Shown here in pieces: positions 44,786 to 53,530 of a stretch of 64,000 nucleotides of DNA. Source of the DNA: RBC038 sp041390625 (GTDB lineage Bacteria; Chloroflexota; Dehalococcoidia; UBA2979); contig JAWKPM010000008.1 in the NCBI GenBank assembly GCA_041390625.1, positions 1-64,000 on the forward strand, written 5' to 3'. Under the pieces are notes generated by a model. It was given only the letters and a program-made list of their open reading frames with translations, made no database searches and was not told where the DNA came from. Position numbers and translations under genes: made by a program. How positions within the stretch are numbered: position 1 is the stretch's first letter; each line of letters starts with the position of its first letter.

Positions 44786-44937
44786 CGATGTCGCTCCGTC
44801 TCTGCGCGGGTGGGGTCTGCCGGGTCCGTGCCCGTGTCATCGAGTGTGGAGCGTGTCTCTAAGAAACAACTGTGAGCCCGGCGCCGCAAGAGAACGTCGG
44901 GGCAGATGAGGAGCGATGGGCCTTGGGGAACGTCGCG

Positions 44938-45147
44938 CTAGGCGTCGAGGGCGGTCGTCGCAGGCGCGCCGGAGTAGGCCTCGAGCGGCGAGTCCGGCTC
45001 GACCTCGAGCGGCACGAGCCCGCCCGCGGCCTCGAAACGCCGGCACGAGCAGGACGTCGACGAGCAGCGAGGCTGGTGGGCGTAGAGCCCGTGGGTACAG
45101 GTGCAGCGTGCGCGTGCGGGGTAGACGGGGAGATCGAGGGCGGCCAT
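44938..45147 (-). CDS. Small Cys/His mini-protein (zinc-binding-like), 69 aa
   Basis: A 69-residue protein with ARCTCTHGLYAHQPRC, SCSCRRFEAAGG and a hydrophilic tail. The Cys-x-Cys-x-His, a following His-x-x-x-Cys and Cys-x-Cys-x-x-Phe-Glu pattern matches the layout of the 52-residue protein at 20567. The start at ATG 45147 is the only one upstream of the motifs. Lone gene between the secreted protein and the EAL gene; function unknown. Confidence 0.65.
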   Translation of the reverse strand: MAALDLPVYPARARCTCTHGLYAHQPRCSSTSCSCRRFEAAGGLVPLEVEPDSPLEAYSGAPATTALDA

Positions 45148-45331
45148 GCCTCAGTGATACGCGCGTCCGGGCGGGGCGACCATGCGGGATTGCCCTGATC
45201 GGCGCGCAACGTAAACGCGATCAGACGAAGGCACACGGTTCCTTACGGGATTCATCGTGGTTCGCACTCGTTCGTTGAGGGTCCTCGACGCATGCTCGTG
45301 ATCGGTCGCCGCTATCCGGGGGGAAAGCACG

Positions 45332-46207
45332 ATGAACACGGAACTTGGACAGTCGAACGGACTGGCTCGCCTGGGCACGCTGTGGCGCCGCAGGCGAACC
45401 GACGACGACGACTGGGTGACGCCGGACACGATCCGCCTCGGGATGCGCAGCGGCTCGTTCCGCATCCACTACCAGCCGGTGGTGGACGCCGAACAGCATC
45501 GAGTCGTGGCGATCGAGGCGCTGTTGCGCTGGCGGGTGGCGAGCGGTGTCCGCGCGGCGCGCGAGTTCGTGGGCGTGGCCGCCGACAATGGCATCCTCTC
45601 CGAGATCGATACGGCGCTCATTGGCAACGCATGCGAGTTCACGCGTGAGCTCCAGCGCGGTGGCCTCGAGCGGCTCCGTCTCGCGGTGAACGTCACCTCC
45701 GACGACCTGCTGCCCGGCAACGGCCTCTTTGGGCGCTTCCGCGACGCCATCGAGGAAGCGAACCTTATGCCCCAGTGGGTGCAGGTCGAGGTGCGCGAGG
45801 CCGACCTCCTGGGCCGCACCGACGAGGTCGCGCGCACGTTCAGCGCCCTGTCGTCCCTCGGCGTGTCGGTGACGATCGATGACTTCGAGGCGCGCGAGGG
45901 CTCGCGCATTGTCCTCGGGCTCCCCGCCGTTCGAGCCGTAAAGATCGACCTCTGGCACGCCGCCGGTGACCCGGACCGCGAGGCACGCGCGCACATAGCG
46001 GCTCGAGCCGCCCGCAACGCCAACCTCGATATCGGCGCGAAGCGCCTCGAGTCGCCGGCCTCGATTCAGCTGGCGAACGACCTCGGAGCGGACACCCTGC
46101 AGGGCTTCGCCTTCGGCACGCCGATGCGCCCGATGGAGCTGATGCGCTACCTCACCGAGCTCGGCTACGGCCAGCCGCAGCCGCAGCGAGCGGCCGTCGG
46201 TCACTAG
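45332..46207 (+). CDS. EAL-domain protein, probably catalytically inactive
   Basis: A 291-residue protein with an EAL fold: HYQPVVDAEQHRVVAIEALL (EAL motif intact), LAVNVTSDDLL, VTIDDFEAREGS and KIDLW. Several catalytic positions are altered. The DDFG-type loop is DDFEARE, the usual AEGVE-type strand is GAKRLES, and QGYYF becomes QGFAFGTP. It may therefore bind c-di-GMP or proteins without hydrolysing the ligand. No GGDEF or sensor domain is attached. It stands alone. Confidence 0.82.
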   Translation: MNTELGQSNGLARLGTLWRRRRTDDDDWVTPDTIRLGMRSGSFRIHYQPVVDAEQHRVVAIEALLRWRVASGVRAAREFVGVAADNGILSEIDTALIGNACEFTRELQRGGLERLRLAVNVTSDDLLPGNGLFGRFRDAIEEANLMPQWVQVEVREADLLGRTDEVARTFSALSSLGVSVTIDDFEAREGSRIVLGLPAVRAVKIDLWHAAGDPDREARAHIAARAARNANLDIGAKRLESPASIQLANDLGADTLQGFAFGTPMRPMELMRYLTELGYGQPQPQRAAVGH

Positions 46208-46238
46208 TCCTCGAGGCGACCTCGTCGGCCGCTTCCGC

Positions 46239-47129
46239 CTAGATGCGGTAGTCGCCGACGCCCGCCGCCACCTCGATGCGACCGGGCTCAGGCTGAGGCG
46301 CCGGGACCGGCCGAGACCGCCGTCGAGGGGTGAAGGCCCAACCGGTCAGGCGATCGATCACGAGCCCGACCACGCCTATGAGGATGATGGCCGCCACGAC
46401 CTCGGAGTAGTTGAAGCGGTCGCGGGCATCGAGGATGAAGTAGCCGAGGCCGGAGTCGACGCCGAGCATCTCCGCCGGCACGAGGATCAGCCAGCCCGTC
46501 CCGGTGCCGAGCCTCAGCCCCGTCAGCACATCTGCACGAATGCCCGGCCACACGATGGTCCGCATCAACTCGAGGCGGGTCGCCCCGAGGCTGCGCCCGA
46601 GCACGAGCCACTGTCGTTCGAGTGAGGCGACGCCCGCGGCGGTGCTGAGGGCGATGGGCCAGACAGCGCCGATCGCCACCAGGAAGTAGACCGGCCGGTC
46701 CCCCACCCCGAAGAGGATGATCGCCAGCGGCGTCCAGGACAGCGGCGAGATCACGCGGATGAAGCCCGCAACCGGGCCCGCAGTGAGCGAGAACCAGCGC
46801 ACACCGCCGAGCGCGAGGCCGAGCGGTACGCCCACCGCAGCGGCAATCGTGACACCGATGACGATGCGCTTCACGCTGGCGCCGGCGTGCTCGTAGATGC
46901 GACCGCCCTGCAGCAGGTGCCACAGCGCCTCGACGCCGCGGTCGGGCGCGAAGGCGGCGAGCAGCGTGTCCGGCTCGACGAAGAGCTCGATCCACGCCCA
47001 CCAGATCGCGAGGAAGGCGACCACACCGGCGACGGGGTACGCGATGGCGCGGGCAGCGCCCAGCACCGCGCCGTCGCCGGCGATTCGATCGGCTTCGCTC
47101 GAGCCTCGAAGGGCGCGGCCGAGCTGCAT
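46239..47129 (-). CDS. ABC transporter permease, SsuC/TauC/NrtB family
   Basis: A 296-residue permease with six helices. The family loop is SLERQWLVLGRSLGATRLEL and the C-terminal segment DARDRFNYSEVVAAIILIG is typical of sulfonate, taurine and nitrate permeases. Its start codon overlaps the stop of the binding-protein gene by 1 base. It is the last gene of the cassette; substrate class follows from the binding protein and the nearby flavoprotein but is not proven. Confidence 0.88.
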   Translation of the reverse strand: MQLGRALRGSSEADRIAGDGAVLGAARAIAYPVAGVVAFLAIWWAWIELFVEPDTLLAAFAPDRGVEALWHLLQGGRIYEHAGASVKRIVIGVTIAAAVGVPLGLALGGVRWFSLTAGPVAGFIRVISPLSWTPLAIILFGVGDRPVYFLVAIGAVWPIALSTAAGVASLERQWLVLGRSLGATRLELMRTIVWPGIRADVLTGLRLGTGTGWLILVPAEMLGVDSGLGYFILDARDRFNYSEVVAAIILIGVVGLVIDRLTGWAFTPRRRSRPVPAPQPEPGRIEVAAGVGDYRI

Positions 47130-48421
47130 CAGACGTCGATCCGCTCTTCGCGGGTGAGCGAGGCGTCGATGTCGAACTTCGCGGCGCCGCCCGCGACATC
47201 GATGGCGGCGCGCGCGTAGGCGTCGTGGATCAGCTGCTGGTGTGCCTCAGTCGGGTCGAGCGACTCGAGGAAGGCGGCGTCGCCCTCGACAACCGTCTCC
47301 TTCAGCCGGCGCACCAACTCCTCGGTGTAGGACTGGTACGGGAAGGGCTGGAAGTCGATGCGCTGCGTGTCCCAATCGGCGTGCTGGATCGCTCCCGAGG
47401 CGCCGTACTCCTCGAGGTCGTAGTGGGTCAGAGCGCGCTCAATGGCCGGGAGCGGCTGCGGGAGGTAGCCCTCGCCCTCGGTCGAGAGGATGCGAGCGGC
47501 CTCCTGCCGGTTCTCGCGAGCGAAGACCTGCGCCTTCGCGACCGAGTTCACGACCGCCTGCGCGTAGTTCGGCCGCTCAAGGACATCGTCCTCGTGCATG
47601 ATCACGACGCAGCAGGCGTGGTCGAGCCAGACGTCCGGGATGAAGCGCAGCACTTTGCCGATGTCGTTGACCTCGGCGACGGCGTTGAACGGGTCGGCCA
47701 CGATGTAGCCCTGGATGGCGTTGTTCGCGAGAGCCGGCGGCATATCCGGCGGCGCCATCACGAGGAGCTTCACCGTCTTGTCCTCGGCCGAGGCGTCACC
47801 GGTCGTGATCGGCGTCAGGCCGGCGTCGCGCAGCAGCATCTGCAGCACGACGTTGTGAATCGAGTACCAGAACGGAATCGCGACGGTCGTGCCGGCCAGG
47901 TCCTCGACGGCGTTCACGTCGTCACGGACCGTCAGCGCCGAGCCGCCGTTGTGGTTCCACGCCACGAGGCGCAGCGGGAAGTTCTGAGAGAAGCGCAGCC
48001 ACACCGCCATCGGCATGAGGATGTGGACGACGTCGAGCTGTCGCGCCTGGAACGCCTCGGCGAGCTGCGACCAGCCTCGGAAGAGCGTCGGCGCTTCGGC
48101 CTCGAGGCCCTCCTCGGCGTAGATGCCGTTCGCGTGCGCGAGCAGCAGGGGCGACGCGTCCGTGATCGGCAGGTAGCCGATGCGCAACTCGGTCTTCTCG
48201 AGGGCGCCGCCGGCTGCGGCCGTCGAAGCGCCCTCGCCGGTCGCCGCCGCAGTCGCGCCGCCCGATGCCTCGGTGGCCGAGGCCTCGGTGGTCGCGTCGG
48301 CGGGCTCGTCGTCACCACCGCAGCCGATCAGGGCCGCCCCGGCGAGGCCGGTGGCGCCGAGGCCCACGAGGCGCAGGAAGTCTCGACGTCGGTACCGGGA
48401 CACGAACGATTCGAACGACAT
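47129..48421 (-). CDS. NMT1/SsuA-type substrate-binding lipoprotein (Tat signal)
   Basis: A 430-residue binding protein. The Tat-type signal RRRDFLRLVGLGATGLAGAA ends at a lipobox cysteine (ALIGC). The linker is Ala/Thr/Glu-rich. The body has the NMT1/THI5-like pattern TELRIGYLPITDASPLLLAH, RGWSQLAEAFQARQLDVVHI and DDVNAVEDLAGTTVAIPFWY, as in sulfonate, nitrate and taurine-binding proteins. The signal peptide is nearly the same as that of the sugar-binding protein at 24029. It belongs to the cassette with ATPase, permease and a flavoprotein. Confidence 0.9.
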   Translation of the reverse strand: MSFESFVSRYRRRDFLRLVGLGATGLAGAALIGCGGDDEPADATTEASATEASGGATAAATGEGASTAAAGGALEKTELRIGYLPITDASPLLLAHANGIYAEEGLEAEAPTLFRGWSQLAEAFQARQLDVVHILMPMAVWLRFSQNFPLRLVAWNHNGGSALTVRDDVNAVEDLAGTTVAIPFWYSIHNVVLQMLLRDAGLTPITTGDASAEDKTVKLLVMAPPDMPPALANNAIQGYIVADPFNAVAEVNDIGKVLRFIPDVWLDHACCVVIMHEDDVLERPNYAQAVVNSVAKAQVFARENRQEAARILSTEGEGYLPQPLPAIERALTHYDLEEYGASGAIQHADWDTQRIDFQPFPYQSYTEELVRRLKETVVEGDAAFLESLDPTEAHQQLIHDAYARAAIDVAGGAAKFDIDASLTREERIDV

Positions 48422-48468
48422 GGATTCCCTCCGGACGCGGCGAGGCCGCGATGCTTGGTCTGGCTTGG

Positions 48469-49299
48469 CTATGCGTGCCTGGACGCGTGACCGAGTGGTG
48501 AAGCAGCAACGCCGGCCGTGGCGAGCGTCGAGGACGGCGTGCGCGCCGCGACATCGAGGTCGCGATAGCGCGCGAGGATCTCCTCGCGGGCGGCGGCGAG
48601 GCGCTGGTCGGAGCGGCCCTCTGCGGTGCTCCGCCCGAGGCGCCAGTCGTGGCGGATCGTCCCGGGACCGGGCGACATCAGCGCGACGCGATCGCCGAGG
48701 TACACCGCCTCCTCGACATCGTGCGTGACGATGATGATCGTCAGACCCAGGCTCTGCTGGATGGCGAGCAGCCAGTTCTGCAGCGCCGAGCGCGTGAGCG
48801 GGTCGAGCGCCGCGAACGGCTCATCGAGGAGAACGAGGCGCGGCCGCGTGGCGATCGTGCGTGCGAACGAGACGCGCTGCGCCTGCCCGCCGGACAGCTG
48901 GTCGGGGTAGGCGTTGGCGAGCTCGGCGAGGCCGAACTCGCGCAGGAGACCATCGACGGCGCCATCACGCCTCGCGTGGCGGTTGGCCGCGTAGCGGAGC
49001 CCGAGCTCGACGTTCTGGGCGACGGTCAGCCACGGCAGCAGCAGCGGTTGCTGGAACACCATGCCGACGGAGTGCGTCGCGACCCCACCGGAGTCGATCT
49101 CGATGGTGCCCTCGCTGAGCTCCTCGAGGCCCGCGATCACGCGCAGGAGCGTGCTCTTGCCGCAGCCGCTCGGCCCGAGCAGCGCGAGGATCTCGCCGTC
49201 CTCCACCTCCAGGTCGATGCCCTGGAAGATGAGCGTGCCGCGCGGCCCATCGGGATAGCGCTTGGCGCCGCCGGCTATGCGGAGCGGGACAACAGCCAT
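48469..49299 (-). CDS. ABC transporter ATPase, SsuB/TauB/NrtD family
   Basis: A 276-residue ATPase. Walker A GPSGCGKSTLLRVIAG, the signature LSGGQAQRVSFARTIATRPR, Walker B LVLLDEPFAALDPLTRSA and the H-loop IIVTHDVEEAVYLGDRVAL. This is the SsuB/TauB type. ATG 49299 gives the best N terminus; it overlaps the end of the upstream flavoprotein gene by 25 bases, indicating tight coupling. The frame continues upstream only as a shadow. Confidence 0.92.
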   Translation of the reverse strand: MAVVPLRIAGGAKRYPDGPRGTLIFQGIDLEVEDGEILALLGPSGCGKSTLLRVIAGLEELSEGTIEIDSGGVATHSVGMVFQQPLLLPWLTVAQNVELGLRYAANRHARRDGAVDGLLREFGLAELANAYPDQLSGGQAQRVSFARTIATRPRLVLLDEPFAALDPLTRSALQNWLLAIQQSLGLTIIIVTHDVEEAVYLGDRVALMSPGPGTIRHDWRLGRSTAEGRSDQRLAAAREEILARYRDLDVAARTPSSTLATAGVAASPLGHASRHA

Positions 49300-50363
49300 C
49301 GCAGCTGTACCTCCGTCGGTGCCTGGACGGGCAGGAAGGCCGCCTCGCGCATCCGGCGCGCGGTGTCGCTGTGGAGCATGTAGCCACGCCCACCGGCGAC
49401 TTTGGCCTCGAGAGCGACGGCGGCGACGCAAAGCGTGCCCCACTCGAGGCGCAGCGCGAGGAGCTCGCGTGGCTCGATGGTGGTCCGGTCCTCGGTGCGC
49501 GCGAAGGCGCGGAGCGTGGCCTCGGCCTCGCGAGCTCGTGTCGCCAGCGCCTCGAAGTCGTCGCGCAGGATCTCGCGCTGGCCGGTGAGGCCGCGTTCCG
49601 CCTCGGCGAGCGCACGGCTCGTGAGGCCCCAGCAGAAGCTGGACTGCACGGTGATGAACGTCGGCAGGACGCAGCGGACGAAGCCCTCGAAGTCCTCCGT
49701 GAGGATCTGGTGGGCGGGGATGCGCACTTCGTCGAATGCCGCAGAGGAGCTGGCGGTCGATTGCAGGGCGAGCAACTCGGGCCCGCGCGGGATGTCGACG
49801 CCATTCGCCTCGGTGAAGGCGAACACGAGGCGGTCGTCCGGATCGTCCTCGTTGACGGCGGCGGTCACGGACACAAACGGCGCCTCGAGATTCGAGGCCC
49901 AGACGATGCGCCCGTTCGCGATCAAGTCATCGCCGTCGCGCCGGAAGGTGACCGGCAGGGGCGCGCCGCCGAGGAAATTCGCCATACCCGCGGCAAACGC
50001 CGTCGAACCGAGGCGGCGTGCCTCGAGGACCTCGGGCAGCAGGTCAGTCCGCAGCCATGAGTCGGGCGCGGCGCGGTTGAGGTACTCGATGCACGTGCGG
50101 TGGCACCACAACGAGAACGCCTGGCTCATGTCGAACTGCGCGATGGTCGCTGTGACCTCGCAAAGCCGTTCGAAGTCGCTGGCGGTGTCCCGGCCGTAGA
50201 TCCCGACGTCGAGCAGCCCGCTCTCGTGCAAGAACGCCAGGCCGTCGCGCAGCGACAGCTGGCATGCATCGACGGCGGCTGCGCGCGGCTCGACGAAGGC
50301 ACGAATGCGCTCCGCCAGTGATGCGTCGGCGAGGAGTTGCGGCGTGGGTGGCGCCTGGACCAT
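49275..50363 (-). CDS. Acyl-CoA-dehydrogenase-like flavoprotein (SfnB/DszC-like)
   Basis: A 362-residue protein with the acyl-CoA dehydrogenase fold: helical N domain (LAERIRAFVEPRAAAVDAC), a middle barrel (PLPVTFRRDGDDLIANGRIV) and a C-terminal bundle ending VAGGRGYMLHSDTARRMREA. The catalytic Glu of true dehydrogenases is not evident. Related flavoproteins such as SfnB and DszC use reduced FMN and oxygen for sulfur compounds. Its gene overlaps the sulfonate-type ABC ATPase, so a role in using organic sulfur (or nitrogen) compounds is likely. A role in lipid metabolism is less likely. Confidence 0.78.
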   Translation of the reverse strand: MVQAPPTPQLLADASLAERIRAFVEPRAAAVDACQLSLRDGLAFLHESGLLDVGIYGRDTASDFERLCEVTATIAQFDMSQAFSLWCHRTCIEYLNRAAPDSWLRTDLLPEVLEARRLGSTAFAAGMANFLGGAPLPVTFRRDGDDLIANGRIVWASNLEAPFVSVTAAVNEDDPDDRLVFAFTEANGVDIPRGPELLALQSTASSSAAFDEVRIPAHQILTEDFEGFVRCVLPTFITVQSSFCWGLTSRALAEAERGLTGQREILRDDFEALATRAREAEATLRAFARTEDRTTIEPRELLALRLEWGTLCVAAVALEAKVAGGRGYMLHSDTARRMREAAFLPVQAPTEVQLRWLLSRSA

Positions 50364-50429
50364 CTGTCCCTGCCTCGAAGTCCCGGTGAGTCTGTGGGCC
50401 GTTCCGCGCCTCGATGACGCGCGAACGGG

Positions 50430-50957
50430 TTAGTCGGTCACGAGTCGGGTGACGCGATCGACCGGGGTGCTGACGGCCTCGCGCGCGCGGAGCACGGCGT
50501 CCTCGTCGGGCGCGTCATAGAGACAGAGGCACTTCACCATGTCCTCGCGGACATACGTCCGCATGAAGGTCGTCTCGGGGACGTTGGCGTAGAGGTGCGC
50601 CTTCGACTTCTTGTTCGTGAGGTACTGGTCCATCGTCAGCTCGGAGGGCAGGTCCCACTCGACGAGGTAGTTCGCCTTGCCGCCCTTGCGCGCCTTCACG
50701 TCCTCGAGGGTGGGACCGACGAGGCGAACCTCGGCGACGTCCTTCGGCTCGATGCCGGCGTTCGCGAAGACGCCCTGAAGGACCTCGGCAGCGCGGTGCT
50801 CGACGATGGCGTAGACGACGCCGGAGTCGGCGCCGACCTGGATCTCGATGAGCTCGCCGTTCGACTGCTGCGCGGCAGCGGCGATCTGGTCGAAGAGCGC
50901 CTGGTGGGCCTCTTGGCCGTCGCTGGGGGCATCGAACTCGAGGAGGAACAGGGCCAT
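50430..50957 (-). CDS. DUF4242-domain protein with N-terminal duplicate-like half
   Basis: About 175 residues. The C-terminal half is a DUF4242 domain (YLVEWDLPSELTMDQYLTNK, ETTFMRTYVREDMVKCLCLY), a ferredoxin-like fold with a nickel-binding actinobacterial member. The N-terminal half (ALFLLEFDAPSDGQEAHQAL) looks like a related, diverged copy. Cys-x-Cys in KCLCLY is a possible ligand. It is the first gene of the minus-strand cassette with the flavoprotein and ABC genes; no function is known. Start ATG 50957; ATG 50972 also fits. Confidence 0.7.
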   Translation of the reverse strand: MALFLLEFDAPSDGQEAHQALFDQIAAAAQQSNGELIEIQVGADSGVVYAIVEHRAAEVLQGVFANAGIEPKDVAEVRLVGPTLEDVKARKGGKANYLVEWDLPSELTMDQYLTNKKSKAHLYANVPETTFMRTYVREDMVKCLCLYDAPDEDAVLRAREAVSTPVDRVTRLVTD

Positions 50958-50992
50958 TGAGTCCAGACTCACTTCCGGCTGCTTAGACGACT

Positions 50993-51004
50993 AATCTGAT
51001 CGTG
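50993..51004 (-). promoter_or_regulatory. TTAG-N4-CTAA inverted repeat before the sulfur cassette
   Basis: TTAGACGACTAA (palindromic except two bases) lies 36 bases before ATG 50957 in an AT-rich pocket. It would suit an operator for the DUF4242-flavoprotein-ABC operon. A different TTAGTC element occurs in the OsmC/cupin region, perhaps by chance. Confidence 0.35.
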
Positions 51005-51092
51005 TTTCTCGTGAACGGAGACGGAAGTCTACCACGGGTCACGCGGGCATCCGCAAGGGGTCTCCCGCAAGGACACTGCGGACGGGGGCAGT

Positions 51093-51098
51093 TATGAT
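51093..51098 (+). promoter_or_regulatory. TATGAT -10 box for beta-lactamase-like gene
   Basis: TATGAT lies 30 bases before GTG 51128, which itself has GGAGG four bases upstream. It is identical to the box before the DinB-like gene at 8963. No clear -35. Confidence 0.4.
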
Positions 51099-51127
51099 CA
51101 TGACGGCGGGGGTGCTGCGGAGGTCTG

Positions 51128-52609
51128 GTGCGCGCGCTCGCCCGTCGAACCGACCCGATGAATCTGCTTCGAATCGGCTGCGTCGCGGCGTTCACGCTTG
51201 CGCTCTGCCTCGTTGCCCTCAGCGTGGCGTGCCGCTCGAATCCGGACCCCGAGGTCAGCGTCACCGCGGTAGCCACCGTCTCGGTCGCCAGCGCGGCGGC
51301 TGAGGCCACGACCGAGGGCGTGTCGCCGGCTGCCACGACCGAGGCAGGGACAAACGTACCCGGGCCCGCGCCGGCCGACGCCTCAAGCACCCCGGCACCG
51401 ACGCCCTTCGCACGACGCGCGCCCGTCCCCACCTACCCGATTCGCCCGATCGAGGAACTCGCTCCGGGGGTGTCGAGCCTCATCGACGACGCCGGCGGCC
51501 CGATCGCCGTCGCCGTCCTCGTGCCGTCCGAGGGCGTGATCTACGCCGGCGGCGAGACCCGCCCCTTCGCGCTGGCGAGCGCGGTCAAGGTGCCGATCAT
51601 GCTCGCGGCGATCGAGCACGCGGCCTCCGAAGGACGCAGGCTCACCGCCGAGGAGCGCGCCCTCGTCTCCACGATGATTCGCTACAGCGACAACGTGGCC
51701 GCGAGCGCCCTCTGGCGCTTGCTCGGCCGCGCCGAGGGCGTGTCGGCCTCGATCGAGCGCCTCGGCTCCTTCGACATCGCCTGGGACGACGGCACTGAGT
51801 GGGGCGACACCGCGGCCTCCGCGCCTGAGCTGGCTCGCCTCCTCGAGCCGCTGCTCGACGTCGATCCCGCACAGGACGGCGACTACGGCCTCGCGCTCGC
51901 GCTCATGGAGGACGTCGCCTTCGACCAGCGCTGGGGTGTGTCGGCCGGCCTCGACCTCTCGTCGGACGACATTCGCCTCGCGCTCAAGGACGGCTGGTAC
52001 CCGGAGACGAGCGGCTGGCGCGTCACGAGCACCGGCGTGGTCCTGAGCTCGAAGGCGGCGCCCTACGTCATCGTCGTGCTGACCGACGAGCAGAAGACGC
52101 TCCAGGCCGGCGCGTCGGACCTCGAACGCATCGCCAGCGAGGTCCATCACGCGATGCTGCCCTCCGACCTCGTCGGCGAGCTCGTGCTCACCCGGTTCGA
52201 CGGCAGCAGCGGCAGCCCCGCCACCGTCGCCTCATCGAGCACCGCGACGCCGACCGGCACCGAGACGGCCACGGCGACCCCGCCAGCGGCCCTGGCGTTC
52301 CGTCAGCTGGCCGAGGCGCCGGGTGTCCTCGTCCCCGCGAGCGGCGTGCTGGTGTCGAAGGCGTCGAGCGGCGGCACCTCGACATTCTGGTACGAGGTGC
52401 CGGACGCCGACTCGCGCTCACTCCTCGACGAGTACAGCGCCCAGATGGCGGCGCAGGGGTGGGCGGCGGCTCCGAGCGGCAGCGGACGGCTGCTGCAGAG
52501 CGGCGGTGGCTTCGTCCTCGCGAACGCGCACGCGTACGGCAGCGCCTCGCTCCTGAACATCGTCGTGGGGCCGACGGCCGCGAGCGTCCTCGCCAGCACC
52601 TCACCGTAG
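51128..52609 (+). CDS. Class A beta-lactamase-like serine hydrolase lipoprotein
   Basis: A 493-residue lipoprotein (signal FTLALCLVALSVACRS). After a Thr/Ala-rich linker comes the serine-hydrolase domain: S-x-x-K in LASAVKVPIMLAAIEHAASE, SDN in TMIRYSDNVAASALWRLL and a late K-x-G in LKDGWYPETSGW. A further 140 residues follow, rich in Ser/Thr, with a small domain ending GSASLLNIVVGP. It could be a beta-lactamase, a penicillin-binding protein relative or an inactive homologue. GTG 51128 is preceded by GGAGG; ATG 51158 is the alternative. Confidence 0.82.
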   Translation: MRALARRTDPMNLLRIGCVAAFTLALCLVALSVACRSNPDPEVSVTAVATVSVASAAAEATTEGVSPAATTEAGTNVPGPAPADASSTPAPTPFARRAPVPTYPIRPIEELAPGVSSLIDDAGGPIAVAVLVPSEGVIYAGGETRPFALASAVKVPIMLAAIEHAASEGRRLTAEERALVSTMIRYSDNVAASALWRLLGRAEGVSASIERLGSFDIAWDDGTEWGDTAASAPELARLLEPLLDVDPAQDGDYGLALALMEDVAFDQRWGVSAGLDLSSDDIRLALKDGWYPETSGWRVTSTGVVLSSKAAPYVIVVLTDEQKTLQAGASDLERIASEVHHAMLPSDLVGELVLTRFDGSSGSPATVASSSTATPTGTETATATPPAALAFRQLAEAPGVLVPASGVLVSKASSGGTSTFWYEVPDADSRSLLDEYSAQMAAQGWAAAPSGSGRLLQSGGGFVLANAHAYGSASLLNIVVGPTAASVLASTSP

Positions 52610-52789
52610 CCCGGTCGTTCGGCTCGAACGTCCCGGCGTCCCGAGGTCCCTCCAGTATGTGACAAACGTCACGATCGGACGGGACCCCTCGCCGCTGCCC
52701 CCGACGCCTCCACTCGACACGATCGAGCCGACTCGATGGCGGCCCGTCGAACGTTCGGCGAGGCACGCCGGCATCGAGGGGGAGGCGTC

Positions 52790-53482
52790 ATGAACCCGAT
52801 GCGGCAAATGCGTGAGCGACCGGCAGGCGAGGCGACCAGTGCCTCGGGTGACTGGTTCGAGCGCATGTCGGTCCACGGCGCGCTCGTCGCGGTCGACATG
52901 GACCAGCGCGTCGTGCGCGCTTCGGACCAGACCGGCGAGATCTTCCCTTGCCTCGATGAGGTCCTGGGCAAGCGCTGCTACGAGGTGATGACCTCGCTCG
53001 ATGCGCGGAACGCCGACCTGTGCCGCCCGAACTGCGCGGTGATGGTCGCCGCGCGTCGCGGCCATGCCTTCCCGGACTTCCAGGTCTGGACGGGCGACGG
53101 TACCGACGATGCAGCCTCGGATGTATCAATCCTGCTGCGCGACGCCGAGGACGATGACGACGAGCGGCTCGCGCTGCACTACGTCCGTCGAGGCCGCACG
53201 CACGACCGGCGTGACGCGCACGCGCCCGGCCACGTCTGCGCCGCGCTGGGCATGCTCTCCGAGGAGTCGCCCGCCGACGCCGAGCCGCAGGCACCGCTCA
53301 CCGCCCGGCAGTACCAAGTGCTATCGAGGCTGGCCGCCGGACTCTCCCCGGCCGAGATCGCCCAGGAGCTGGAGTTGCGCCCGATCACCGTGCGCAACCA
53401 CCTCCAGGCCGCGATGGAGCGGCTCGGCGCGCGCACGCGCCTCGAGGCGGTGCTCACGGCTGCCCGGACCGGGCTGCTCTAG
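52790..53482 (+). CDS. PAS-LuxR transcriptional regulator
   Basis: A 230-residue regulator. Residues 20-110 form a PAS domain with GALVAVDMDQRVVRASDQTG and the cysteine-containing loop NADLCRPNCAVMVAARRG. A linker leads to a LuxR helix-turn-helix, LTARQYQVLSRLAAGLSPAE followed by ITVRNHLQAAMERLGARTRL. The Cys-x-x-x-Cys in the PAS loop may bind a metal or a haem or act as a redox switch. Start ATG 52790. It is monocistronic and converges with the cupredoxin-like gene. Confidence 0.87.
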   Translation: MNPMRQMRERPAGEATSASGDWFERMSVHGALVAVDMDQRVVRASDQTGEIFPCLDEVLGKRCYEVMTSLDARNADLCRPNCAVMVAARRGHAFPDFQVWTGDGTDDAASDVSILLRDAEDDDDERLALHYVRRGRTHDRRDAHAPGHVCAALGMLSEESPADAEPQAPLTARQYQVLSRLAAGLSPAEIAQELELRPITVRNHLQAAMERLGARTRLEAVLTAARTGLL

Positions 53483-53503
53483 GTTCAAACGAAGCCCCGC
53501 TGC

Positions 53504-53530
53504 ACGTCCGAGGCGCTACGCCTCGGACGT
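53504..53530. terminator. Shared hairpin between convergent genes
   Basis: Perfect 12-bp arms ACGTCCGAGGCG and CGCCTCGGACGT, loop CTA. The loop is the stop codon of the minus-strand cupredoxin-like gene. The position 22 bases after the LuxR gene stop suggests a terminator acting in both directions. Confidence 0.6.
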
